A stretch of DNA of 64,000 bases from Rhodobiaceae bacterium (GTDB lineage: Bacteria; Pseudomonadota; Alphaproteobacteria; Parvibaculales; Parvibaculaceae). The notes below the pieces were generated by a model that worked only from the letters and a program-made list of their open reading frames with translations, did no database searches and had not been told where the DNA came from. Below are positions 50,545 through 59,659 of the stretch, in pieces; the first letter of the stretch is position 1, and every line of letters starts with the position of its first letter. The DNA lies in assembly GCA_003330885.1 (NCBI GenBank), contig CP030277.1:248001-312000 (forward strand), written 5' to 3'. The translations under genes were made by a program, and so were the position numbers.

Positions 50545-51348
50545 TTAGCTTCTGGCTCTCTGGAGAAGTGCGGCCAGGCCATTGGCACCAAGAAAGAGCA
50601 AGAGCGCTGCGACAACGATTGACGGACCCGAAGCCGTATCAAAGGAGAACGACCCCCCGAGCCCAAGTGCAACCGAGCATACGCCAGCAAGGGCGGCCAG
50701 GACCGCCATCTGTTCCGGTGTCGAGGAGAAACGCCGCGCCGCTGCCGCCGGGATGATCAACAGCGCGGTGATGAGCAGGACTCCGACGACCTGCATCGCA
50801 AGGGCAACGACGACCGCAAGCAAGAGACTGAAGAGGAGTCGAATGGTAAGTGGATGAATGCCGTCGGCTTGGGCAAGCTCTGGTTCCACAGTTACCGCCA
50901 GAAGCTTTCGCCAGATGGCGAGCAGTCCGGCAAGGACCACACCTGCACCGAGGTAGATTAAGACGACATCGTTCCAGGAAAGCGCCAGAACATCTCCAAA
51001 GAGATAGCCCATAAGGTCAATGCGTAAGTGGTCCAAAAAGCCGAGCGCGACCAGGCCGAGCGCGAGCGCAGAGTGGGCCAGCAGTCCGAGGACTGTATCT
51101 GCTGCAAAGCGTTGCTGTTTCTGAAGAAAGGTAAAGGCGACCGCAAGTACTGCCCCAGCGACCAGCACGCCGAGTGCTGGCTCGATGGAAAGCAGGAACC
51201 CCAACGCGACGCCAAGCAGCGCCGAATGCGCAAGGGCGTCGCCGAAATAGGCCATGCGTCTCCAGACGACAAAGCACCCCAGCGGACCAGCAATCAGCGC
51301 CACGCCGATGCCACCCAAGAGAGCACGCAGAAAAAATTCTTCAAACAT
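50545..51348 (-). CDS. znuB: Metal (zinc/manganese) ABC transporter permease
   Basis: Inner-membrane permease of a ZnuABC-type importer, 267 aa from ATG 51348 (preceded by GGGAGGGGGAG). About eight hydrophobic helices; GDALAHSALLGVALGFLL and VVGVLLITALLIIPAAAARR are family markers. It overlaps znuC by 8 bp. A short GGCA/TGCC hairpin follows the stop. Metal type is not provable from sequence; the ATPase's His-rich tail favours zinc. Residues upstream of 51348 to an in-frame ATG at 51393 lie inside znuC. Confidence 0.9.
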   Translation of the reverse strand: MFEEFFLRALLGGIGVALIAGPLGCFVVWRRMAYFGDALAHSALLGVALGFLLSIEPALGVLVAGAVLAVAFTFLQKQQRFAADTVLGLLAHSALALGLVALGFLDHLRIDLMGYLFGDVLALSWNDVVLIYLGAGVVLAGLLAIWRKLLAVTVEPELAQADGIHPLTIRLLFSLLLAVVVALAMQVVGVLLITALLIIPAAAARRFSSTPEQMAVLAALAGVCSVALGLGGSFSFDTASGPSIVVAALLLFLGANGLAALLQRARS

Positions 51349-52117
51349 GGGGCTCCCCCTCCCCATGCACATGACCGGAAACATCATGGACATGGTCGTG
51401 ATGGTGTTTGAATACAGCTAGTGACTCCGCATGGCCCGGGCCAAACAGGGCGACATAGGCAGGATCGCTCGTCACCGCTTCTGGCGCGCCTTCGCAGCAG
51501 ACATGGCCATTCACGCAAATAACGCGGTCAGAAGCTGCCATCACCACATGCAGATCATGAGAGATGAGCAGGATTGCGCACCCTCTTTCCTGCCTGATCG
51601 TGGCGAGCAGGTCGTAGAGCGCGCTCTGGCCAGCAAAATCAATTCCGCTGGTGGGCTCATCCAGGATCAGGAGATCTGGTGACCCTAGAAGGGCGCGGGC
51701 AAGTAGAACACGTTGATACTCACCACCAGAAAGCTCAGCAGCTTGACGGTCGAGCAGGTGTTCAGCGCCAACTTCCCTTAAGCTCTGGCTCATCTCGTCA
51801 TCATCATAAGAGCGGGTGAGGGACAGGAGACGGCGCACGGTGAGCGGAAGGGCTGCCTCAATCTGCATGCGCTGAGGGACATACCCAATCCGTGCGCCTT
51901 CATCGGCGCTGACCCTGCCTGACGAGGGTTTCAAAATCCCAAGAAGGGTGCGGGCAAGAGTGGTCTTTCCCGCCCCATTCGGCCCAATAAGGGTGAGAAT
52001 TTCGCCCCGGTTTACTTGAAGGTCCACATGCGTAAGGACTTCCCGGCCGCCAAGGCGGACCGAAACGTCGCTAAGTTCAATCAAGGTGGGACTGCTCATG
52101 GGTTCCAGCATGGTCAT
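51341..52117 (-). CDS. znuC: Metal ABC transporter ATP-binding protein with His-rich tail
   Basis: ATPase of the importer, 258 aa. Walker A GPNGAGKTT (45-53), signature LSGGEYQRVLLARAL, Walker B LLILDEPTSGID and the H-loop SHDLHVV are all intact. The C-terminal tail is His/Asp/Glu-rich (HHHDHVHDVSGHVHGEGEPH), a usual zinc-binding feature of ZnuC. No ZnuA or Zur gene is in the window. Start may be 52117 or the in-frame ATG 52099. Divergent from the rhodanese gene. Confidence 0.92.
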   Translation of the reverse strand: MTMLEPMSSPTLIELSDVSVRLGGREVLTHVDLQVNRGEILTLIGPNGAGKTTLARTLLGILKPSSGRVSADEGARIGYVPQRMQIEAALPLTVRRLLSLTRSYDDDEMSQSLREVGAEHLLDRQAAELSGGEYQRVLLARALLGSPDLLILDEPTSGIDFAGQSALYDLLATIRQERGCAILLISHDLHVVMAASDRVICVNGHVCCEGAPEAVTSDPAYVALFGPGHAESLAVFKHHHDHVHDVSGHVHGEGEPHV

Positions 52118-52124
52118 GGAAAAC

Positions 52125-52156
52125 GGCGCACCCTATCTCATCAAGATAGCCGGTGC
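52125..52156. other. Imperfect hairpin between znuC and the rhodanese gene
   Basis: CTATCT (52132-52137) and AGATAG (52144-52149) pair around a short loop, with a flanking GGC..CACC / GGTGCC extension interrupted by bulges. It is just upstream of znuC, on its leader if transcribed leftward. It is not a match to the Zur box I know (AT-rich GTTATAATATAAC). Confidence 0.35.
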
Positions 52157-52239
52157 CAGCAGCATCAATCTCGCGGTGGTTGCTCGACACGTGATACAAT
52201 GCGCCACGAACAATTGCCTGGTTGAAGAGGATCTTGCTC

Positions 52240-52632
52240 ATGCCCACCATACTGGAGCTCGTCGCTGCGGCGGAAACCCAAATTGACTGTTTGAGCGTGG
52301 ACGACGTCAAAGCCTTGTATGAGGACCCGCATGTCACTGTGATTGATGTCCGGGACATCCGTGAAATCTGGCGTGAAGGGCGCATTCCAGGCGCTTATCA
52401 CATGCCACGTGGCATGACCGAATTCTGGGTGGACGAAACAAGCCCCTATTTCAAAGACATTTTTAAAGCAGAAGGCCAGCGTTTTATCTTCTACTGCAAC
52501 AAAGGCTGGCGGTCGGCTCTTGCAGGCAAAGCTGCCCATGACGTTGGGCTTAAAAACGTTGCGCATATGCGGGGTGGTTTCACCGCCTGGGCCGACGCAG
52601 GAAACCCTGCTGAAGCTGTAGAAAAGAAATAG
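52240..52632 (+). CDS. Rhodanese-like sulfurtransferase domain protein
   Basis: A 130-aa single rhodanese domain. HVTVIDVRDIREIWREGRIP and GAYHMPRG define the fold; the active loop FIFYCNKGWRSALAG has the catalytic Cys86. It likely moves sulfane sulfur or acts as a thiol carrier. ATG 52240 has GAAGAGG upstream; the TTG at 52222 overlaps that site. It is 7 bp before the HMCES-like gene. Confidence 0.88.
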   Translation: MPTILELVAAAETQIDCLSVDDVKALYEDPHVTVIDVRDIREIWREGRIPGAYHMPRGMTEFWVDETSPYFKDIFKAEGQRFIFYCNKGWRSALAGKAAHDVGLKNVAHMRGGFTAWADAGNPAEAVEKK

Positions 52633-52639
52633 TAATCTG

Positions 52640-53377
52640 ATGTGCGGGCGGTACAAAATCGAACGGTCACCGGAAGAGCTGCGGGCCTTCTTCGACTTCG
52701 AAGAGCATCCGAACTTTCCGCCGCGGTACAATATCGCACCGACACAACCCGTGCCTATCGTTCGGCTGGTCGCAGGCAAGCGACATTTCCAGCTGGTGAG
52801 GTGGGGGTTGGTGCCTTCCTGGATGAAGGAGATGCCAAAGTCCGTTCTGATAAATGCCCGGGCGGAAACAATTGACGAGAAACCTTCGTTCCGAGGCGGC
52901 TTCCGGCACCGGCGGTGTCTCATTCCCACAGACGGGTTTTATGAATGGCAGGCGCGCGAGGGGCGTCCAAAGCAGCCCCACCTTATTCAGCGTAGCGATG
53001 GCGCGCCTTTCGCGATGGCAGGCATATGGGACGATTGGATGAGCGCCGACGGGTCAGAGCTGGAAACCTGTGCGGTGGTCACGACGGCGGCAAATGACCG
53101 CCTGTCGCCTGTCCATCATCGCATGCCGGTCATATTGGACCCTAAAGACTGGGATGCTTGGTTGGACAATAAGGGGACGTCCGCAAAGGAGGCCGCGGAG
53201 CTTCTAAGGGCTGCGCCTGACGATGTGATGGAGGCAGTTCCTGTGAGCCCACGGGTGAACAAGATTTCTCATGATGATGCGGGACTGACACAAATCGTTG
53301 ATCCCGATGCGGATCAGGCAATACCAGACAGCTCAAAACAGGCCCCGCCTGAGGATGATCAACTCAGTCTCCTCTGA
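52640..53377 (+). CDS. HMCES/YedK family SRAP protein
   Basis: SOS response-associated protein of 245 aa that crosslinks to abasic sites in single-stranded DNA through Cys2. The start MCGRYKI exposes Cys2 after Met removal, and NARAETIDEKPSFR, RCLIPTDGFYEW and HHRMPVIL carry the conserved Asn, Glu and His. The C-terminal extension is Asp/Ser/Pro-rich. Cotranscribed with the rhodanese gene (7-bp gap). No LexA box seen upstream. Confidence 0.93.
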   Translation: MCGRYKIERSPEELRAFFDFEEHPNFPPRYNIAPTQPVPIVRLVAGKRHFQLVRWGLVPSWMKEMPKSVLINARAETIDEKPSFRGGFRHRRCLIPTDGFYEWQAREGRPKQPHLIQRSDGAPFAMAGIWDDWMSADGSELETCAVVTTAANDRLSPVHHRMPVILDPKDWDAWLDNKGTSAKEAAELLRAAPDDVMEAVPVSPRVNKISHDDAGLTQIVDPDADQAIPDSSKQAPPEDDQLSLL

Positions 53378-53432
53378 GCATGCAAAGCCGCTTAGAAAAT
53401 ATGGCTATTCGGGGTGGAACAGGTCTAATTGG

Positions 53433-53460
53433 CGCTGGGGAAGAAATCTCCGTCCCAGCG
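53433..53460 (+). other. Perfect hairpin after the HMCES-like gene
   Basis: CGCTGGG (53433-53439) and CCCAGCG (53454-53460) pair perfectly around 14 nt. No T-tract; it could be a weak terminator of the upstream pair or part of the next gene's leader. Confidence 0.4.
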
Positions 53461-53513
53461 ATTCCGCTTGAAAACCAAGTGCTGTATACTATGTATCCGA
53501 CTCTGGAGACGTC

Positions 53514-54920
53514 ATGGCAGCCGACATTGTTATTCTCGCCGTTCTCATCCTTTTGAATGGCTTTTTCTCCCTGTCTGAGATGGCAATTGTGTCATCCAGG
53601 CGGCAGCGCCTGCTTGGCCTTTTGACAAGGCAGCAAGAGGCCGGGAAAAGCAGTACCGGCGGTATTGAACTCGCGATCTCGCTGAATCAGGACCCAAGCC
53701 GATTCCTTTCTGCTGTGCAGATCGGCATCACGCTGGTTGGCGTTTTTGCGGGTGCTTTTGGTGGCGCCACGTTGGCTGCCCCCTTGGGCGAAGTTATTGG
53801 TGAGTGGGAACTGCTGGCCGAATATGGCGAGCCCATCGCGTTCGCCCTCGTTGTCATCATCATCACTTATTTCTCGCTGATCATTGGCGAGCTTGTGCCA
53901 AAGCGTGTTGCCCTGTCCAACCCGGAGCGGATTGCGATCAAAATCGCCCGCCCGATGGTGGCGGTGACCCGCGCGCTTTCGCCCGCTGTGACGCTGCTGT
54001 CTTACTCAACCGAATCTGTTCTGAAAGCTTATGGCGCAACGGGTCAGGACGTGGTTGAGGTGACGGAAGAAGAAATCAAGCATCTGGTGGAAGAGGGCGT
54101 TGCCACCGGCGCTGTTGAGAGCGTGGAGCGCGACATTGTGAATCGCGTGCTCGGGCTGGGTGATACCCGAGTTGGTGAGGTAATGCGCCCTCGCACCCAA
54201 TTGGTCTGGCTTGATACGGACGCAAGTTTTGCAGAAAACATGGCGCTCATTCGCGCGAACGAAAACCAGCGCTACCCGGTACGTAAAGGCGCCGACGGAC
54301 CAACTGTCGGCATGGTGCGTATGGAGGATCTGTTCTCGAACATTGAAAAGGCGACCAACGAGGCCCTGTTTGCGCGCATGACGCCGCCTCTCTACGTGCC
54401 GCGTACCTCGACCGTTTTGAAAGCACTCAGCCTGCTTCAGGCTGAGAACAAATTCATGTGCTTCATTGTCGATGAATATGGGGACATTGTCGGCACATTG
54501 ACGATGGCCGAAATTTTCTTTGCCATGGTGGGCGATACATCTGCCAATGCCTCTGACAACAATACTGCCATCGTACAGCGGGAAGACGGCTCCTATCTTG
54601 TGGATGGGGTTGTGTCCGTTGACGAAGTGAAGCGTCTCCTGATGCTCACAAGCCTGCCCGGCGACAATACCGGTGATGTGAACACACTTGCTGGCGTTAT
54701 GCTGCATTGGTTTGAGCGCTTGCCGACAGAGGGTGATTATTTCGCCTGGAATGGCTACCGTTTTGAAGTGGCTGATATGGATGGGCCGCGGGTTGATAAG
54801 ATTCTGATCGTGCCTGCGCAAAACCTGCCGATTGGCGATTTTCTCTCCGGCGGTGCAGATGGTGCGCCATCTGCCGATAGTTCCTTGCTTTTGAAGGAAG
54901 CGGACGCCGCCAAAGCGTGA
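53514..54920 (+). CDS. CNNM/CBS-domain transporter-associated protein (HlyC/CorC-like)
   Basis: A 468-aa membrane protein. The N-terminal DUF21 region (about 1-190) has four hydrophobic helices (NGFFSLSEMAIVSSRRQR; FLSAVQIGITLVGVFAGAFG). Paired CBS domains follow (about 200-330, VMRPRTQLVWLDTDASFAEN; YVPRTSTVLKALSLLQ) and a CorC_HlyC domain ends the chain. Such proteins are thought to control magnesium or cobalt transport, with CBS binding adenosyl nucleotides. A terminator overlaps the stop. Confidence 0.9.
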   Translation: MAADIVILAVLILLNGFFSLSEMAIVSSRRQRLLGLLTRQQEAGKSSTGGIELAISLNQDPSRFLSAVQIGITLVGVFAGAFGGATLAAPLGEVIGEWELLAEYGEPIAFALVVIIITYFSLIIGELVPKRVALSNPERIAIKIARPMVAVTRALSPAVTLLSYSTESVLKAYGATGQDVVEVTEEEIKHLVEEGVATGAVESVERDIVNRVLGLGDTRVGEVMRPRTQLVWLDTDASFAENMALIRANENQRYPVRKGADGPTVGMVRMEDLFSNIEKATNEALFARMTPPLYVPRTSTVLKALSLLQAENKFMCFIVDEYGDIVGTLTMAEIFFAMVGDTSANASDNNTAIVQREDGSYLVDGVVSVDEVKRLLMLTSLPGDNTGDVNTLAGVMLHWFERLPTEGDYFAWNGYRFEVADMDGPRVDKILIVPAQNLPIGDFLSGGADGAPSADSSLLLKEADAAKA

Positions 54921-54944
54921 GCGCGTTAGACGCTCACGACTTTT
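54916..54944. terminator. Terminator at the CNNM/FAD-oxidase convergence
   Basis: CGTGAGCG (54916-54923) and CGCTCACG (54931-54938) form a perfect 8-bp stem around a 7-nt loop, then AC and TTTT. The stem includes the CNNM stop codon. On the other strand it lies in the last codons of the oxidase gene. Confidence 0.6.
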
Positions 54945-56341
54945 CCTGGATTGAGAATGCCTTTTGGATCAAGCGTGCGCTTGAGCGTGCGCATGAGATC
55001 CAATTCAACATCTGATTTGAGCGCCGCCATCTCATCCCGCTTGAGCTGACCAATGCCGTGCTCAGCGCTGATCGACCCATCAAGGTCAAGCGCGATCCCG
55101 TGAACGATCCGGTTGAAATGGGTCCATTGAGCCAGGAAAGCTTCTGTCTCCATGGCTTTGGGTTGACTCAGATTGAAGTGAATATTGCCGTCGCCCAGAT
55201 GGCCGAAGGGGACTGGCCGAATGTTCGGCAGTTCGGATTGAACAGCTTCTATTGCGCGTTCCAGGAAGCGGGTGATGTTTGAAATCGGCACAGACACATC
55301 ATGCTTGATGCTGCCGCCTTCATGGCGCTGAGCATCTGACATGGCTTCGCGAACCTGCCAGAACTCCGCCCTTTGAGTGTCTGATTGAGCAACAACCGCA
55401 TCTGAGACCAATGCCCGTTCAATCGCGCCGGCGAGAGAGGTTTCGAGCAACGCATTGAGCTCATCGCCATTGCTGCCGGATGAGAGTTCCACAAGCACAT
55501 ACCAGGGCGAGGGAGCGCTGAGGGGGTCTCGGGCACCCGGCACGTGGGTGCAGACCATCTCAATGCCGATGCGCGGCATGAGTTCGAAACTGGTGATGGC
55601 GCCGCCGCTCTCAGCTTCGACATGCCGGAGAAGCGAAACAGCCGCCGCTGGCGTAGGGACTGCAGCGATTGCTGTTGCGTGCGACTTTGGCGCAGGAAAA
55701 AGCTTCAACACAGCGCCGGTAATAATGCCGAGCGTGCCCTCTGAGCCTAAGAAAATCTGTTTGAGGTCGTAGCCCGTATTGTCTTTGCGCAAACCGCGCA
55801 TGCCATCCCAGATACGCCCATCTGCCAGCACGATTTCCAGACCCAAAACCAGGTCGCGCGCATTGCCATAGTGAAGCACCGCTGTCCCGCCTGCATTGGT
55901 GGCGAGGTTCCCGCCGATCTGGCAGGTACCCTCGGACGCAAGGCTAAGAGGAAAAAGACGAGAGGCTGACGCTGCCGCTTCCTGCGCTGCCGCAAGTGTC
56001 ACGCCGGCATCAACGCTCAGCGTATTGTTCTCTACGTCGAGGGATCGCACACTATTGATGCGGCTCAGGTTGAGGATAACGGCCTTGCCGCTCTGATCAG
56101 GCGTTTGCCCGCCCACAAGGCCTGTATTGCCGCCCTGCGGTACTACAATGGTGTCCGTCTCATGAGCTAGCTTCATGACAGCGGCGACTTCCTCCGTAGA
56201 ACCTGGCCGCACCATGGCGGCTGCCTTGCCAAAATAAAGGCCTCGGCGCTCTTCAAGGTAAGGCGCCATGTCGTCTGCATCTGTAGTCACAGCGTTGGCG
56301 CCAACAATCGCGCGGACCTGTGCAAGAAACTCTGTACTCAT
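54926..56341 (-). CDS. FAD-linked oxidase, GlcD/D-2-hydroxyacid dehydrogenase type
   Basis: A 471-aa flavoprotein of the VAO/PCMH family. VPQGGNTGLVGGQTP is the FAD-binding P-loop, with SRINSVRSLDVENNTLSVDA; FGHLGDGNIHFNLSQP and SAEHGIGQLKRDEM match the C-terminal cap. Oxidises a D-2-hydroxy acid such as lactate, glycolate or 2-hydroxyglutarate; which one is unknown. I start at ATG 56341; upstream ATGs at 56548 lie inside the next gene. It follows the serine hydrolase with a 1-bp gap. Confidence 0.88.
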   Translation of the reverse strand: MSTEFLAQVRAIVGANAVTTDADDMAPYLEERRGLYFGKAAAMVRPGSTEEVAAVMKLAHETDTIVVPQGGNTGLVGGQTPDQSGKAVILNLSRINSVRSLDVENNTLSVDAGVTLAAAQEAAASASRLFPLSLASEGTCQIGGNLATNAGGTAVLHYGNARDLVLGLEIVLADGRIWDGMRGLRKDNTGYDLKQIFLGSEGTLGIITGAVLKLFPAPKSHATAIAAVPTPAAAVSLLRHVEAESGGAITSFELMPRIGIEMVCTHVPGARDPLSAPSPWYVLVELSSGSNGDELNALLETSLAGAIERALVSDAVVAQSDTQRAEFWQVREAMSDAQRHEGGSIKHDVSVPISNITRFLERAIEAVQSELPNIRPVPFGHLGDGNIHFNLSQPKAMETEAFLAQWTHFNRIVHGIALDLDGSISAEHGIGQLKRDEMAALKSDVELDLMRTLKRTLDPKGILNPGKVVSV

Positions 56342-56342
56342 A

Positions 56343-57725
56343 TCAGTCGCCCACCCGCGTGAAAGCGCGAGCGCCTGAATAGAGGTAGTGCGGCCGACCC
56401 TTGGCATCCGGCTCCAGGAAGTTGAAATTGACCGACTGCGACATGCCTGGGTTGGTGCCCACAAAGCGCCCTGCGCCAACAGATTGGAGCTCAATGTCTG
56501 CGCCGCCACCAATGACCCCGTAATTGGCGCTCGGTTGGATCGCCACATAGAGAGTGCCCTCTTTCAGCGTTACACGAGCCGTCTCGCTGGTCTTGGCATA
56601 TGTGCCGAGATAGGGGCCAAGCTGATCGCCCGTGTCTACGGGTATGGGTTTTGCCGGGGGGGCAACACCCGCGGTAGCCGTGAATATTCGCGTGAGAAGT
56701 GTCTGCGCCAACCCTTTGCCATCACCCCCATTGGTAAGGAGAACGACAACAGTGCCGCTCTTGGGGTGAATGCGCAGGAAGGCTGCCTGACCGATGGTCG
56801 AGCCGTCATGGCCAAACACATCATACCCATCAGTTCCCCACTGCCAGAGAAAGGCGCCAAGACCCATCCCGTCAAGCGAGCCGCCGGCCGGGCAGGCGCA
56901 GTGGGGGCGTGTGACGAGAGCGGTGCTCTCCTCTGAAATCAGTTGATGGCCGTTCGGCGCTGTACCTGCGGCCAACAATGTCCGCCCAAAGGTCACGATG
57001 TCTCTTGCAGGTGCCATTGGCGTTGAACCAGCAGGCGCATTTGATTGAGCAAGATAAGCGATGGGTGAAACCATCAGGCCTTTGCCAGGCGTTCCCAGAT
57101 GACCAATTGCCGTTCGGTGCCGCATGGCTTGCTCGGGCAGTGTCGAAAAGGCGGGGGTGCCGATGTTTTTCACAATGCGGGTCCGCATCGCCTTGTCCCA
57201 GGTAAGGCCAGTGACTTTTTCGATCACCCGGCCCGCAATGACAAAGCCAACATTGCAATAAGCAAACATGTGCCCTAGCGGTGAAAGGTTTGGCACCTCT
57301 CCTAACAAGGAGACAAATTTCTCGATCCTGTCTTCGCCGCGTCCGGCATCGACAAAATAATCACCATCAATCCCGCTGGTATGGGTGAGGAGATGACGAA
57401 GGGTAACTTTCGCTGTTGCCTCAGCATCCGCTACTTTGAAATCCGGCAGCCATTTGCGGATCGGCTCATCAAGACTGAGCAAGCCCTCTTCCACCAATTG
57501 CAGCACCAGCACCGTGGTGTAGAGCTTGGTGATGGACCCGATCTGGAAGAGCGTATCTGTCGTGGCCTCAACGCCTGTATTGAGATTGACCAGCCCGGCT
57601 GCTGCTTCAGAAAGCGCTCCATCATGCCAGACTGCGATGGCGGCTCCAGGAACATGGAAGCGTTCAATAAGCTCTGGCAAATCGTCCAGATCTAGTTGGG
57701 GGCTTTGGGTCTCGGCAACGGACAT
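56343..57725 (-). CDS. Serine hydrolase, beta-lactamase class C/EstB family
   Basis: A 460-aa penicillin-binding-fold enzyme. Catalytic Ser64 and Lys67 lie in GSITKLYT, and the second motif YCN is Tyr155-Cys-Asn157; the third box is HDGST in place of KTG. A C-terminal beta-barrel-like region (about 350-460) resembles the lipocalin-type domain of D-aminopeptidase relatives. No signal peptide, so cytosolic esterase or peptidase activity is more likely than antibiotic resistance. Upstream of and nearly touching the FAD-oxidase gene. Confidence 0.87.
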   Translation of the reverse strand: MSVAETQSPQLDLDDLPELIERFHVPGAAIAVWHDGALSEAAAGLVNLNTGVEATTDTLFQIGSITKLYTTVLVLQLVEEGLLSLDEPIRKWLPDFKVADAEATAKVTLRHLLTHTSGIDGDYFVDAGRGEDRIEKFVSLLGEVPNLSPLGHMFAYCNVGFVIAGRVIEKVTGLTWDKAMRTRIVKNIGTPAFSTLPEQAMRHRTAIGHLGTPGKGLMVSPIAYLAQSNAPAGSTPMAPARDIVTFGRTLLAAGTAPNGHQLISEESTALVTRPHCACPAGGSLDGMGLGAFLWQWGTDGYDVFGHDGSTIGQAAFLRIHPKSGTVVVLLTNGGDGKGLAQTLLTRIFTATAGVAPPAKPIPVDTGDQLGPYLGTYAKTSETARVTLKEGTLYVAIQPSANYGVIGGGADIELQSVGAGRFVGTNPGMSQSVNFNFLEPDAKGRPHYLYSGARAFTRVGD

Positions 57726-57830
57726 GTGGTTTGGATACTCCTCTGGGCGCTCTCACTTTAGCAGACGTGCAAGCTTTGTGGCGGAAATACAAGCTTGGCC
57801 GGGAGGGGGCGGCCAAGTAGGCTCTCACCC

Positions 57831-58697
57831 ATGATTGACACGATTGACCACATTAGCATCGCCGTGCGGGACCTTGGCACCGCCAAATCCACCTATACAC
57901 GTATTCTGGGGCGCGAACCGTCCTGGGAGGGAGAGCATCCGGGACTTGGCTCTTCAAATCTCATCTATCGTCTCAGAAACACCTATCTGGAGTTTGTGGC
58001 CGCGACCGGCGAGGGCCAATTCGCAGACATGATCCGCACAAAACTGGACGATGAGGGCGAGGGGCTGATGGGGCTCGTCTTTGGCACCGTGAATGCAGAC
58101 ACCTGTGTCCGTCACCTGAAAGCAGCGGGCCTCAATCCAACAGATCCCATTCCAGGCGGCGCAAAAGACGCGGAAGGGAATGAACGCTCCTGGCGGAATG
58201 TCATGCTGGCGCCAGAGGAGACCGGCGGCCTCTTCGTGTTTGTTATTGAGCAGGCAGACCGGCTTGCGATCCCCTTGTCCCCAACTGCTGAGGGTGTAAA
58301 CGGACGCGCCGCAGTGGATGCAGTGGACCATGTGGTGGTCAACACGCCGAGGCCCGATGAGCTCATCGCCTTCTTTGAGGGGCAATTGGGTTTGCGTCTT
58401 GCGCTCGACCATACGATTGAAAAATGGGGCGTGCGGCAACTCTTCTTCCGTGTGGGCAATGTCACGCTTGAAGTTGTGACCCCGACCGCAAAGGATGAAG
58501 TGCCGGAGAAAGACAGTCTTTGGGGCATTGCCTATCGCGCACCGGACTTGGCCCTCATGCAGGAGCGCCTCACCAAAACAGGGGTGGCTGTTTCAGAAGT
58601 GCGAACTGGCCGGAAGAAGGGAACGCTTGTGGCAACGGTGAAGCCGGAGACCCACGGCATCCCGACCTTGTTGATTGGGCAAGATCCGGCTGCTTAA
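57831..58697 (+). CDS. Two-domain VOC protein (methylmalonyl-CoA epimerase-like/HPPD-like)
   Basis: A 288-aa protein from ATG 57831 with two vicinal-oxygen-chelate modules. The first starts IDTIDHISIAVRDLGTAKST; the second VDAVDHVVVNTPRPDELIA. Each keeps a metal His, and LEVVTPTAKDEVPEKD supplies a candidate Glu. Similar proteins are called VOC family or lactoylglutathione lyase-like. Substrate unknown. The 3' end overlaps tsaC by 4 bp on the opposite strand. Confidence 0.82.
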   Translation: MIDTIDHISIAVRDLGTAKSTYTRILGREPSWEGEHPGLGSSNLIYRLRNTYLEFVAATGEGQFADMIRTKLDDEGEGLMGLVFGTVNADTCVRHLKAAGLNPTDPIPGGAKDAEGNERSWRNVMLAPEETGGLFVFVIEQADRLAIPLSPTAEGVNGRAAVDAVDHVVVNTPRPDELIAFFEGQLGLRLALDHTIEKWGVRQLFFRVGNVTLEVVTPTAKDEVPEKDSLWGIAYRAPDLALMQERLTKTGVAVSEVRTGRKKGTLVATVKPETHGIPTLLIGQDPAA

Positions 58698-59659
58698 TCC
58701 CGAGGTGCCGCCGCTCTTGCCAGCCGGTCATTGATCGCTTCACCAAGCCCGTCCATAGGGATAGGGCTGACAGCGAGACTTTTACCGCCTGCTTCTGCGT
58801 CGAGCTTCCGCAGCATGGAGAAGAGCTTGGCAGCGGCCTCGCTTACGTCGCCAGCGGGGCTGAGGTTGAGTGCGCAATCCACGTCCCCAAAGCCGAGGAG
58901 CACTTCATCCTCACCGCATTCTGTTGCGTTAAGACGAAGCGACGCGTTGGGCGCATAGTGGCTCGCGAGCATGCCGGGAGATGAGCGTCCTTCTTCGCCG
59001 CCCGGCGCGTCTGGATCTGCCAAGGGCTTGCCCAGAACCGCTTCAATCTCGGCACGTGGAATGGCACCAGGCCGAAGCAGCGTTGGCGGACCATCTTTCG
59101 GGAGACCGACCACTGTCGACTCAAGCCCCAGGCTGCACGGGCCCCCATCAACAACAAAGGACAGAGCCTCTTCTCTTCCCAGTCCCTCTATCACATGGAG
59201 CGCTTCAGTCGGGCTCAAGCGTCCTGATGGGTTGGCGGAAGGGGCTGCAAGCGGTCGCGCGACGGCCTCCAGCAATCGTTGCGCAACATCATGTGCCGGC
59301 ACCCGGAGTGCCACGGTATCGAGCCCGGCACTAACCAGGAGAGATAAAGGACAGTCTGCGGAGCGCGGCACGACGAGGGTTAGCCCGCCCGGCCAAAAAT
59401 GCGTCGCGAGTAAGTATCCCACATCATCAATCTCCGCATAGGTCTCTGCTTCTGCGAGATCTTTCACATGGACAATCAGCGGGTTGAAAGTCGGGCGTTT
59501 TTTCGTCGCAAAGATCGCTGCCACCGCCTGATCATTGGTCGCGTCGGCACCCAGCCCATAAACAGTTTCTGTCGGAAACGCGACAAGCGTGCCAGCGCGT
59601 AAAGCACTCGCTGCGCGGTTGAGATTTTCGGCTTCAGGGGTCAATAACTCAGTTGGCAC
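58694..59659 (-). CDS. tsaC: L-threonylcarbamoyladenylate synthase, Sua5 length
   Basis: First step of tRNA t6A37 synthesis: threonine, bicarbonate and ATP to threonylcarbamoyl-AMP. The YrdC domain (about 1-200) shows GTLVAFPTETVYGLGADA, KKRPTFNPLIVHV and APSANPSGRLSPTEALHV. The C-terminal part to 321 aa is the Sua5 extension (SSPGMLASHYAP). GTG start. It overlaps the upstream SDR by 11 bp, indicating coupling. Confidence 0.95.
   Translation of the reverse strand: MPTELLTPEAENLNRAASALRAGTLVAFPTETVYGLGADATNDQAVAAIFATKKRPTFNPLIVHVKDLAEAETYAEIDDVGYLLATHFWPGGLTLVVPRSADCPLSLLVSAGLDTVALRVPAHDVAQRLLEAVARPLAAPSANPSGRLSPTEALHVIEGLGREEALSFVVDGGPCSLGLESTVVGLPKDGPPTLLRPGAIPRAEIEAVLGKPLADPDAPGGEEGRSSPGMLASHYAPNASLRLNATECGEDEVLLGFGDVDCALNLSPAGDVSEAAAKLFSMLRKLDAEAGGKSLAVSPIPMDGLGEAINDRLARAAAPRD

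Noticed and set aside
56345-56548. 69-residue N-terminal extension of the FAD oxidase
   Set aside because: It reads antisense-like, low-complexity sequence inside the serine hydrolase gene; the family N-terminus starts at MSTEFLAQV (56341).
56343-57725. Serine hydrolase as an antibiotic-resistance beta-lactamase
   Set aside because: No signal peptide, HDG in place of KTG and a C-terminal extra domain point to an esterase/peptidase relative.
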